Positions 1 through 6,384 of a stretch of DNA of 17,952 bases are shown one piece after another. Within the stretch, counting starts at the first letter, position 1. The number at the start of each line of letters is the position of its first letter. The stretch comes from Thermoplasmata archaeon. GTDB lineage: Archaea; Thermoplasmatota; Thermoplasmata; UBA10834; DTMW01. The stretch lies in contig JAOUEZ010000010.1 of the NCBI GenBank assembly GCA_029858465.1, positions 1-17,952 on the forward strand, in the 5' to 3' direction. A program made the translations under genes and the position numbers. Under the pieces are notes generated by a model, which saw only the letters and a list, made by a program, of their open reading frames with translations, had not been told where the DNA came from and made no database searches.

Positions 1-1
1 C

Positions 2-448
2 ATACAGGAGGGTGTGCCCCATATGGTCAACCAAGCTCTGGTCCCGTCGGACCTGGGCTCAGGCTTCGGAGGGATCGACGAGGCTGCGGGAGCTTCTTTC
101 GAGCAGCTCGTTGTCGATGCCTGGATATGGGACATCGCAAAGGAGATCATAAGGGAGTTCGAGACCGACGATGCCGCGATAGCCTTCGATACAATTCGAG
201 AAGCCTCTGCGGACATGAGCTTCCTGTCAAAGAAGCACACCATGGCGAGATTCAGAAAGGAGTTCCTGGCCACTGCGAAACCGCAGGCCGTGCTGACAGG
301 CAGAGAGGATTTCGGCGAGCGAGGAGCAGTACTCAGAGACGCGCAGAAAGAGGTCGTCAATATTCTCGGAAAGGAGCCTGTACAGGCGGTTCCGAAGGAT
401 GTCGCCAGGGAAATGGACGAATACATTGAGGATATGAAATCCAAATGA
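2..448 (+). CDS. Trimethylamine methyltransferase (MttB)-family protein, C-terminal part, cut by the window edge
   Basis: The reading frame is open from the first complete codon at base 2, so this is the last ~148 residues of a longer protein. The visible part matches the C-terminal end of the MttB superfamily: a glycine-rich turn, then SFEQLVVDAWIWD, a helical stretch, a segment LSKKHTMARFRKEF equivalent to the family's LAHxHTLRxFR, and a charged helical tail. MttB-family enzymes transfer a methyl group from a methylamine or betaine-like compound to a corrinoid protein; most of the barrel and any pyrrolysine codon lie upstream and cannot be judged. GTG at 14 and ATG at 23 are possible internal starts with an AGGAGG nearby, but the homology to an internal region of the family argues against a real start here. 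The substrate is unknown. A TGA stop ends it 114 bases before the next gene. Confidence 0.75.
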   Translation: MQEGVPHMVNQALVPSDLGSGFGGIDEAAGASFEQLVVDAWIWDIAKEIIREFETDDAAIAFDTIREASADMSFLSKKHTMARFRKEFLATAKPQAVLTGREDFGERGAVLRDAQKEVVNILGKEPVQAVPKDVAREMDEYIEDMKSK

Positions 449-506
449 TCAAGAGCCAGGAGCAAACTTCTGGGCCTTCACCAATAAAGTAATTCTTAAC
501 GACATG

Positions 507-514
507 TTTATTAG
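507..514 (+). promoter_or_regulatory. Candidate TATA box of the SPFH/zinc-ribbon operon
   Basis: TTTATTAG lies in an AT-rich patch after the MttB-like gene. Archaeal spacing puts the transcript start near 536, giving a leader of about 27 nt that contains the G-rich SD. Assigned by position and composition only. Confidence 0.4.
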
Positions 515-562
515 TACAATCGTTTGATACTTTCAGTCAGATTCTACGGGGGGACCCCTGAA

Positions 563-1093
563 ATGGCCGACATAAGACAAAGAGTCGAAGAGGACATGGG
601 ACTTCTGAAGAAGATTCAGAGCTTCGTTCCCGGTTTTAGAGGTTATAGGAAGAGAGAGGACCTGAGAGATGCCGATAGGATGCTGAGGATGCAGCTCGTC
701 GACAGGCTCGGAAGGCAACGGAAAAGACTGGAAGATTCCAGGACGCTGATCACGAAGAGCTTCGATTCGAAGCCTTTGGACCTGCTGGGCGGATTGATCA
801 GCCAGTTCAAGAAGGTGGAGGGAGAGGTGCTCCACGCGGAAATGGGCTATTCCGGCTTCGTTGCAGACCTTGAGGTCAAGGAGAACGAACTGAACCGCTT
901 GTACGAATTCGACGCGGGGATGTTTGCGGATGTCATGTCGATAGCAGCGAGCATCGATGCACTTCAGCCCGCTCTGTCATCTCAGGATGACGGAAAGAGC
1001 ATAATGACACTCAATGAGATGCGAACGAAGATCGCCGAGTTTGAGGATTTCTTCAACAGGAGAATGTTAGTAATAACAGGATCGGAGGTGTGA
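563..1093 (+). CDS. PGFRGY-motif helical protein, first gene of the SPFH operon
   Basis: A 176-residue, highly charged and mostly helical protein with no signal peptide or membrane segment. Near residue 25 it has VPGFRGYRKREDLRDADRML, a motif (PGF-x-GY, then D-x-x-DADRMLR) that I recall in small bacterial and archaeal proteins encoded beside SPFH proteins. The rest looks like a helical bundle or coiled coil with long heptad-like stretches. The ATG at 563 is preferred over a TTG at 524 because a G-run (548-554) sits 8 nt before it. The next gene begins three bases after the stop, so the two are surely co-transcribed. A paralogue lies at 5840-6376. The function is unknown; by context it may be a partner of the SPFH scaffold, possibly filling the place that PspA fills beside bacterial ydjGHI, but no sequence similarity to PspA was seen. 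Confidence 0.85.
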   Translation: MADIRQRVEEDMGLLKKIQSFVPGFRGYRKREDLRDADRMLRMQLVDRLGRQRKRLEDSRTLITKSFDSKPLDLLGGLISQFKKVEGEVLHAEMGYSGFVADLEVKENELNRLYEFDAGMFADVMSIAASIDALQPALSSQDDGKSIMTLNEMRTKIAEFEDFFNRRMLVITGSEV

Positions 1094-1096
1094 TGA

Positions 1097-2212
1097 ATGA
1101 GTCTGATAGGTGCAGATACCTTCAATTGGGAGGACGCGAACAAGCGAAGCAACATAATGTGGAGAGTGCCCAGGAACATCAGATTCAACGACAATATCGT
1201 CGTGAGGGAGGACGAGATCGCGGTCTTCTACAGAGACGGAAAGGCGCTCGATTACATCGACCGCCCAGACAGGTACGCACTCAGCTCGCTGAACGCGCCG
1301 ATAGTCGGGAAGATTGTCAAGTTCCTCTCGGGCGTGCAGCAACAGGCAGAGATCATCTACCTGCAGAAGAGGGTGTTTGACGGCAAATTCGGAAGCAAGC
1401 AGCCTTACCCGCTCAGGGACAAGGAGTTCGGAATGGTTAACCTCCGGGTGTTCGGGGAGTTCAGGTACAAGGTCACGCTGCCGATGAATTTCGTCAACCA
1501 GTTCATCGGGACACTCAACTTCGCGAGCAGTGCGGAGGTCGAGGAGAGGATCAAGGAACAGATGGTCATCCTGATCTACGACTCGATAGGAGACATGAAG
1601 AACGAGGGCATGGGAGTCGCGGACATCGCAGCGAACCTAACGAACATCGAGCAGGTCGTTCTCCAGCGGACGAAGGATCACTTCGAGCTGTACGGAATGA
1701 CGATCGACAAGCTCTCGGGGCTTTATATCTCCATGCCAGAAGAGGTGCAGAAGGCTGTCGACACGAGATCATCGATGCAGATACTCGGCGCGAACTATAT
1801 GCAATACCAGACCGGGCAGGCGATGCGCGACGCGGCCTCGAACCCGTCGGGAGGAGCTGCAGGCGTCGGTGTCGGAGTTGGAGCGGGTATCGGCATGGGA
1901 TATCAGATGCTCGGATCGATGAACCAGCCTATGCCCACCCCAGGACAGGCACCGGCTCAAACTGCTGCCGGCCCGGGAGTGATGTGCCCGAAGTGCAACG
2001 CTGTCAATCAGGTGGGCGCGAAATTCTGCGTCGCTTGCGGGGCAAAATTGAGCGTCGACTTGGTCACTTGTCCGAAGTGCGGCAAGCAGGTGCCAGAAGG
2101 GAAGTTCTGTCCCGAATGCGGAGCACCGATGGGCAGCAAGAAATGCGCGAGTTGCGGAGCAGAAGTGCCCGCATCTTCGAAGTTCTGCCCCGAGTGCGGC
2201 AAGCAAGCCTGA
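1097..2212 (+). CDS. SPFH/band-7 protein with three C-terminal zinc ribbons (YdjI-like)
   Basis: A 371-residue protein. Residues ~20-240 form an SPFH domain of the YdjI or 'virion core protein-like' type: a WRVP start, then a segment like VVREDEIAVFYRDGKALDYI typical of this subgroup, followed by the usual helical region. Residues ~248-295 are a low-complexity Gly/Ala/Pro linker. Three zinc ribbons follow, with CxxC pairs at about C297/C311, C325/C338 and C350/C364. No N-terminal signal or anchor is visible, so membrane association would be peripheral or through partners. GGAGGTG (1084-1090) is 6 nt before the ATG. SPFH proteins oligomerise on membranes and organise microdomains. In Bacillus the YdjI member is encoded with PspA and two zinc-ribbon membrane proteins; the similar surroundings here suggest an equivalent membrane-scaffold complex, which is inference. 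Confidence 0.9.
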   Translation: MSLIGADTFNWEDANKRSNIMWRVPRNIRFNDNIVVREDEIAVFYRDGKALDYIDRPDRYALSSLNAPIVGKIVKFLSGVQQQAEIIYLQKRVFDGKFGSKQPYPLRDKEFGMVNLRVFGEFRYKVTLPMNFVNQFIGTLNFASSAEVEERIKEQMVILIYDSIGDMKNEGMGVADIAANLTNIEQVVLQRTKDHFELYGMTIDKLSGLYISMPEEVQKAVDTRSSMQILGANYMQYQTGQAMRDAASNPSGGAAGVGVGVGAGIGMGYQMLGSMNQPMPTPGQAPAQTAAGPGVMCPKCNAVNQVGAKFCVACGAKLSVDLVTCPKCGKQVPEGKFCPECGAPMGSKKCASCGAEVPASSKFCPECGKQA

Positions 2213-2255
2213 TCGCAATAACTGTTCAACGTATCCCCCATCAGGAGGAATCTAC

Positions 2256-2999
2256 CTGGCAACGATCAAGTGCGTCAAGTGCGGAGCGAGCGTAGAATTT
2301 GACACCGGAACAAAATTCACGAAATGTCCCTTCTGCAGTTCACAGATCTACATCGACAGGTCTGGAGCAGGGTTCTATTACGTGCTTATGTTCATGTCGG
2401 ACCAGAACGGCGCCATAGGGATGTTCCGTCGCTGGGCTGCGGGATCGAAGAAGGCGAAGGACCTCGACAGGCTCGCGCAGATCAGTAGCATAAAGAAGCA
2501 GTATTTCCCCGTCTATCTTTTCAAGCGCGACAACCAGGGAGTCGAGCAGATTTTCATAGAGCCGGCGGCGTCCACAACGCTCCCTGGGCTGCACAGCCTG
2601 AAAGTGCCGGCGGGCGATCTCAAGATATTCGATGAGAAGTTCGATGTCGGCAGCACTGAGATGATCAAGCCCGACATCGAAATGCTGTCCTACCTGAATT
2701 CGCTTCCCGGGAAGCCGAAGGAGCAGGCGTTGGTATACTTCCCCATTTGGAATATGGATTACACATTTGAAGGGAAAAAGTACAACGCCGTTATTGACGG
2801 CGTTTCCGGAGAAGTCTTCTCAGGAGAGTTCCCCGTGAGGAGCTCTGCGCCGTACCTGCTGGTGGCGATTGCCGGATTTCTCGCCTTCGTTGCCGAAGGT
2901 TTCCTGGCGACATATAATCTCATGATTGCGCTGCCCCTGATGGCCTTCACCGCGATAGCGATATTTTTCATCGCCCTGACCGTGGCGAGGAGGATGTGA
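2256..2999 (+). CDS. Zinc-ribbon protein with two C-terminal membrane helices; probable CTG start
   Basis: A 247-residue protein if translation starts at CTG 2256. AGGAGGAA (2243-2250) lies at proper distance from this CTG, and the in-frame sequence then reads MATIKCVKCGASVEF with a full zinc ribbon (C6, C9, C24, C27) like those beginning the next two genes. The first conventional start, GTG at 2382, would delete the ribbon and has no SD, and I find no conventional ATG, GTG or TTG start between the end of the SPFH gene and 2382. The middle is a soluble domain. Residues 161-185 carry YFPIW...VIDGVSG, shared with the next gene. Residues ~195-245 form two hydrophobic helices. It is probably a membrane protein with a cytosolic ribbon, reminiscent of YdjG/YdjH. 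The stop is two bases from the next gene. Function is not established. Confidence 0.8.
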   Translation: MATIKCVKCGASVEFDTGTKFTKCPFCSSQIYIDRSGAGFYYVLMFMSDQNGAIGMFRRWAAGSKKAKDLDRLAQISSIKKQYFPVYLFKRDNQGVEQIFIEPAASTTLPGLHSLKVPAGDLKIFDEKFDVGSTEMIKPDIEMLSYLNSLPGKPKEQALVYFPIWNMDYTFEGKKYNAVIDGVSGEVFSGEFPVRSSAPYLLVAIAGFLAFVAEGFLATYNLMIALPLMAFTAIAIFFIALTVARRM

Positions 3000-3001
3000 A
3001 G

Positions 3002-4000
3002 ATGGCGGACATGTCAGTCGGATTGAACTGCCCTGCGTGCGGTGGCGCGATAGCCGTAACTGAGGGAGAGAACACGGTAATCTGCAACTACTGCAATTCC
3101 ACCCTCTTCATCGAGGGAGAAAAGGGAGTGAATACGATCGCTTTCAAGAACAAGCTAGGCAAGGAGCACGCGATCGCCTCGACCTTCGATTGGTGGAAGC
3201 ACGGATTGAAGGCGAGGGACCTTCCGAAGACCGGCAAGGTGCTGGAGAGCTACCCGATATACATGCCATTCTGGAACACTACGACGAGGGTCACGGGCTG
3301 GATATGCGGCTACGAGGAGAGGAGGCACACCGACCAGAAAGGCAACGTCAGAGTCGAGAGGATTCCGAAGGAGGTCATGGTGCTGCAGGATTTCACCTTC
3401 TCGGAAATCGCCTGCGATCCCGGAGACCTCGGGATAAAGCAGCTGAAGAATTTCCAGGGGGAGACGACCTTTGAGGATTTCGAGATGATCCCGACTTTTG
3501 AATCTACTACTAGCAAGGACGACGCGCTCACGCACGCAAATAACGACGCGATGGCCCGGGCACGTTCAGGCGCAAGAGTCCCTCATATTACGTTCGAGAG
3601 GTTGCATTCATTCACGAAGAGGATGTCCCTCGTCTACTATCCAGTCTGGGTGGTCAGGTACAACTACAGGGACAGGATGTACATGGACACCGTCGACGGG
3701 GTTACAGGAAGCATTCTTTCCGGCAGGGCCCCAGGGGATCCGTTGTATCAAAGCCTCGCCGTGACCGCGGGAACCTCGATCGGCGGATTGGTTGCCGCCG
3801 GCGGTATAATCGCAGGTGCAATGGATGAAAGAATAGCTATTGGAGGCATCGTCGCTGGTCTGGTCATATTGGTGGTCACATACCTGTTCTTCAGGCATGG
3901 ATCTGAAATAACCCAAGGCGATTTCAAGGGGAAGAGACCGACCGCGAAGGAGACTGTGCAGGGCCTGCAGCAGATCGCTGGACAGCTGGGGAGGGTGTGA
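3002..4000 (+). CDS. Zinc-ribbon membrane protein with repeated YxPxW module
   Basis: A 332-residue protein. It starts with a TFIIB-like zinc ribbon (C10, C13, C28, C31), followed by two copies of an aromatic-Pro-Trp module: YMPFW at 87-91 and YYPVW at 212-216. The second copy is followed by VDGVTG at 231-236, matching the preceding gene product. Two membrane helices lie at about 249-270 and 276-297, followed by a short charged tail. ATG 3002 is preferred to the GTG at 2996 because the GAGGAGG at 2987-2993 is 8 nt away from the ATG but only 2 nt from the GTG. It resembles bacterial TFIIB-type zinc-ribbon membrane proteins that accompany SPFH genes. It probably sits in the membrane with its ribbon in the cytosol, perhaps docking to the SPFH oligomer. 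No enzymatic motif is visible. Confidence 0.85.
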   Translation: MADMSVGLNCPACGGAIAVTEGENTVICNYCNSTLFIEGEKGVNTIAFKNKLGKEHAIASTFDWWKHGLKARDLPKTGKVLESYPIYMPFWNTTTRVTGWICGYEERRHTDQKGNVRVERIPKEVMVLQDFTFSEIACDPGDLGIKQLKNFQGETTFEDFEMIPTFESTTSKDDALTHANNDAMARARSGARVPHITFERLHSFTKRMSLVYYPVWVVRYNYRDRMYMDTVDGVTGSILSGRAPGDPLYQSLAVTAGTSIGGLVAAGGIIAGAMDERIAIGGIVAGLVILVVTYLFFRHGSEITQGDFKGKRPTAKETVQGLQQIAGQLGRV

Positions 4001-4002
4001 AC

Positions 4003-4590
4003 TTGAAAGTCATACAGGTCAAATGCCCGAAATGCAATACCGCAATTTCGATGAAGCAGAGGGACAAGCTCTTTCTGTGCACACAGTGCAACACCCTGCA
4101 CACAAGGGACGAAGGGGTCGAAATCGTGCCCTACGAAATCGCGGAATTCAACCCGAGACTGCACGGCGACGACCTCTACATCCCGTTCTGGAAAATGAAC
4201 TGCGCATTCATGATAAGGTCGAAGCAGGTTCAAGGGGGAGGGCTATCAAGATTGGCAGCCTGGCTAAAGGGTAGCTCCAACACGGGCAACATCATGATAT
4301 ACATTCCTGCGACCGATCTAGACCCGGGGACTTTCAGGCGACTTGTCACCCTGTTCATGACAAACCCTCCAAAATACACAACGAGGTTCAATTTCGGCGG
4401 CATCAGGAACCTTGCTTCTAACGTCACGAAAAAGGAGGCCACGGAGCTGGCGGATTTCGCTGTAGTGACTATGGAGGCTGAGCAACCGGGTGTACTTCAG
4501 TATCTAGACTACACTCTGACTGTCAACGATTCGAAGATAGTCTATCTGCCCTTCATGAATACATCGGGCGGCTTAATGCCCGCGCTTTGA
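4003..4590 (+). CDS. Zinc-ribbon protein without membrane helices, last gene of the SPFH operon; TTG start
   Basis: A 195-residue protein with an N-terminal zinc ribbon (C8, C11, C26, C29) and YIPFW at 59-63, the same signature as in the two preceding proteins. A second copy near the C-terminus is degraded to VYLPFM (180-185). The chain then stops at the point where the relatives continue into the DGVTG segment and membrane helices. It looks like a shortened, soluble paralogue of its neighbours. TTG 4003 is favoured over GTG 3997 because GGGGAGGG (3988-3995) is 7 nt from the TTG and 1 nt from the GTG. It overlaps nothing and begins two bases after the preceding stop, so it belongs to the same transcript. 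Function unknown; likely a cytosolic component of the same complex. Confidence 0.8.
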   Translation: MKVIQVKCPKCNTAISMKQRDKLFLCTQCNTLHTRDEGVEIVPYEIAEFNPRLHGDDLYIPFWKMNCAFMIRSKQVQGGGLSRLAAWLKGSSNTGNIMIYIPATDLDPGTFRRLVTLFMTNPPKYTTRFNFGGIRNLASNVTKKEATELADFAVVTMEAEQPGVLQYLDYTLTVNDSKIVYLPFMNTSGGLMPAL

Positions 4591-4655
4591 GAAATAATTT
4601 GGAGGCGCTTATTCAGACTTCTCGCTCCTTTATCAAAGCATTTATCATGAGCATC

Positions 4656-4663
4656 TTTATATC
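4656..4663 (+). promoter_or_regulatory. Candidate TATA box of the HisA-like gene
   Basis: TTTATATC is centred about 28 nt before ATG 4688. Archaeal spacing would start the transcript at about 4686, giving a leaderless mRNA. No SD precedes the gene, in agreement. Confidence 0.55.
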
Positions 4664-4687
4664 AACCTCATTTCTTCAGTGAGCTGG

Positions 4688-5308
4688 ATGCAACAGGACA
4701 TTGAGATCATACCACTGCTTCTCCTCAAGGGAAGAAGCGCGATGTTCAGGGAATTTTCAAAGAAACAGCTCAGCGCTCTTTCAAAGAATCTCCGCAAAAT
4801 GAACTTTGAGAAATTATACATCATGGATATCGACGGCCTTGAGAGGAACAGGCCGCAGCTGGACATTGTGCAGGTGCTTTGCGACGATTTCTCAATACTC
4901 TACGAGGCCGGGCCGAGGAGGGGAGCGAACATAATCGATATGGTAATCGCCGGAGCAGAAATCGCCTACATGAACACGGACTCCCTCGAAGCGCTCGATG
5001 AGATAGAGATAGCGCTTTCCTATACCGAAAGCGTCGGATTGAAGATAGACTGGAACAACGGGATGCTGGGCCACGGAAAAGGAATAGAAAATCATTCAAT
5101 GGATGAGGTCATATCATCTGCTGTCTCTGCCGGGCTAAAGGACTTTGTTGTTCCTATTGAGATAATTGCTCAGGCTGCAATAGCAATGAAGGATGACAGC
5201 GTCGTCCTGCGGGGCATTGCGGATAGATCCGGCGATGAGAAGATAAGAAATGAAAGGATGTCATCCATCATCATCAACCATGAATACATTAAGAAGGTCA
5301 AGAAATGA
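4688..5308 (+). CDS. HisA-like TIM-barrel protein lacking the first catalytic aspartate (COG1411-like)
   Basis: A 206-residue protein resembling the HisA/HisF fold. The N-terminus IEIIPLLLLKGR matches the HisA start IIPxIDLKxG. LYIMDIDGL matches the next strand. YEAGPRRGANIIDMVIAGAEI matches the GGIR-x-x-E-x-x-x-x-x-x-GA phosphate-site region, and VGLKIDWNNGML matches the second half-barrel. HisA isomerises ProFAR in histidine synthesis, but here the catalytic Asp of the first strand is replaced by Leu and the chain is some 30 residues short. It is therefore probably one of the archaeal HisA paralogues of uncertain reaction rather than HisA. GTG 4679 is an alternative start; ATG 4688 agrees with the promoter. 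It overlaps the DUF2240 gene by 4 nt, so the two are translationally coupled. No other histidine gene is nearby. Confidence 0.65.
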   Translation: MQQDIEIIPLLLLKGRSAMFREFSKKQLSALSKNLRKMNFEKLYIMDIDGLERNRPQLDIVQVLCDDFSILYEAGPRRGANIIDMVIAGAEIAYMNTDSLEALDEIEIALSYTESVGLKIDWNNGMLGHGKGIENHSMDEVISSAVSAGLKDFVVPIEIIAQAAIAMKDDSVVLRGIADRSGDEKIRNERMSSIIINHEYIKKVKK

Positions 5309-5781
5309 CTGAGGATCTGCAGAGATGCATAGGCCTGCTATTCAGAAGAAAGGGCAAGGAGCTGATGAGCGAGAGGGAATTCGTCTATACGGTCTCAATG
5401 GATCTTCATTGGTTCACGCCCAAAGAGGCACAGAGACTGCTAGATATCGCCGTAAGATCGGGACGCCTCAAGTTGTCCCAGGGAATGCTGTCGCCGACCT
5501 TTAAAATGCATGATTATGATCTTGCAGTAGACTATCGCCCTCCCGAGAGCATTTTAAAGATCCAGACAAAGAAGGAGAAGAAAGAGCTCTTCATGGAGCT
5601 TGTCGGGAGGATAGCGGAGAAGGCAAAACTGCCGAAGAAGGAGATTGTCGCAAGGGCGAACAAAACGCGGGACAATATCCCTGTTGACATAGAAGTGGCC
5701 GCACTTATCGTCGGCAGGAGCTTAGATGTAGAAATCGACGAGCAGATCGCGGAAGTGGAGAAGGAGATATTATCAAGGTAG
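5305..5781 (+). CDS. DUF2240-family archaeal protein
   Basis: A 158-residue protein. Residues ~8-75 carry the family pattern: FRRKGKELMSEREFVYTVSM, LHWFTPKEAQRLL, then LSPTF. This looks like a winged-helix-like N-terminal unit. The C-terminal half is basic and helical (residues ~90-158), with KKEIVARANKTRDNIPVDIEVAALIVGR. DUF2240 proteins are widespread in euryarchaea and have no assigned role; a nucleic-acid-binding function would fit the fold but is inference. The start codon overlaps the HisA-like gene (ATGA), so it is translated from the same mRNA. It ends in TAG, one of only two TAG stops in the window. Confidence 0.8.
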   Translation: MTEDLQRCIGLLFRRKGKELMSEREFVYTVSMDLHWFTPKEAQRLLDIAVRSGRLKLSQGMLSPTFKMHDYDLAVDYRPPESILKIQTKKEKKELFMELVGRIAEKAKLPKKEIVARANKTRDNIPVDIEVAALIVGRSLDVEIDEQIAEVEKEILSR

Positions 5782-5812
5782 TTCTCCTGATTTTAAAAAA
5801 TCATAAGGCAGG

Positions 5813-5820
5813 TTTTATAA
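5813..5820 (+). promoter_or_regulatory. Candidate TATA box of the second PGFRGY gene
   Basis: TTTTATAA lies about 24 nt before ATG 5840, giving a near-leaderless transcript. No SD is present before either candidate ATG. Confidence 0.5.
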
Positions 5821-5839
5821 CTCATTCATGAGATATCTC

Positions 5840-6376
5840 ATGACCAGTGAGGAGATGACGGAGCCAGAAGATGAACATGAGAGGGTCTCCCTGAAACGAA
5901 TCAGAAACTATGTACCGGGTTTCAGGGGGTATTCTAACAAGGATGATGTCAGTGATGCTGATAGGATGCTGCGCCTGCTCATCTCTCAGAAAATTTCCCT
6001 TGTCAGAAAAAGCCTTGACGATTGCAAAGAAATCCTTGAGAATAAATTGCTCTATGAGGATTCTTCAGCGGTCGATTTCCTCCTCAGCCTGGTCAAGAGA
6101 TTAGCTACGGATGTCGGTTACGCGGACTCGGGATTTCAATGGTTGGCCAGCGATTCTGAGATAATCGGGGAAGACCTGGAGAATCTCTATGAGTACGACG
6201 CTATAATCATGGATCAGATTTTGGTAGTGCTTCGATCTGCCGAGGAAATGAAGATTGCCGCTGCGGATGCGGACAGACCCATGATATCCAAACATTCGAT
6301 AGACATGAGATCGGGACTTACACAAATAGAGGATCTGCTGCGCAAAAGAACTCTTATTCTGAGACGAACAGGTTGA
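5840..6376 (+). CDS. Second PGFRGY-motif helical protein (paralogue of 563-1093)
   Basis: A 178-residue, acidic, helical protein. Near residues 24-45 it has YVPGFRGYSNKDDVSDADRM, then a later GYADSGFQWL and ENLYEYDAIIMDQIL. These correspond to the same positions in the product of 563-1093 (VPGFRGY...DADRMLR, GYSGFVADLE, NRLYEFDAGMFADVM). The two proteins are clearly homologous along their whole length but diverged, especially at the N-terminus, where this one begins with an acidic 15-residue extension. ATG 5828 is an alternative start 4 codons upstream. It has its own promoter and no SPFH gene beside it; the antiporter gene converges on it with an 8-base gap. Function unknown; it may be a variant subunit for the upstream operon's complex. 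Confidence 0.8.
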   Translation: MTSEEMTEPEDEHERVSLKRIRNYVPGFRGYSNKDDVSDADRMLRLLISQKISLVRKSLDDCKEILENKLLYEDSSAVDFLLSLVKRLATDVGYADSGFQWLASDSEIIGEDLENLYEYDAIIMDQILVVLRSAEEMKIAAADADRPMISKHSIDMRSGLTQIEDLLRKRTLILRRTG

Positions 6377-6384
6377 ATTGGATA

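Noticed and set aside
2041..2200. CRISPR-like repeats in the zinc-ribbon region
   Set aside because: The similar units are codons of repeated CxxC ribbons in a coding frame; they are imperfect and lack regular spacers.
1984..2295. Plus-strand ORF bridging the SPFH gene end and the next gene
   Set aside because: It is a frame-shifted reading of the zinc ribbons. The three CxxC ribbons are intact in the SPFH frame, so no frameshift is needed.
5779..5790. Readthrough of the DUF2240 TAG as pyrrolysine
   Set aside because: It would add only three more codons before TGA, and the family already ends here. No catalytic reason for pyrrolysine exists.
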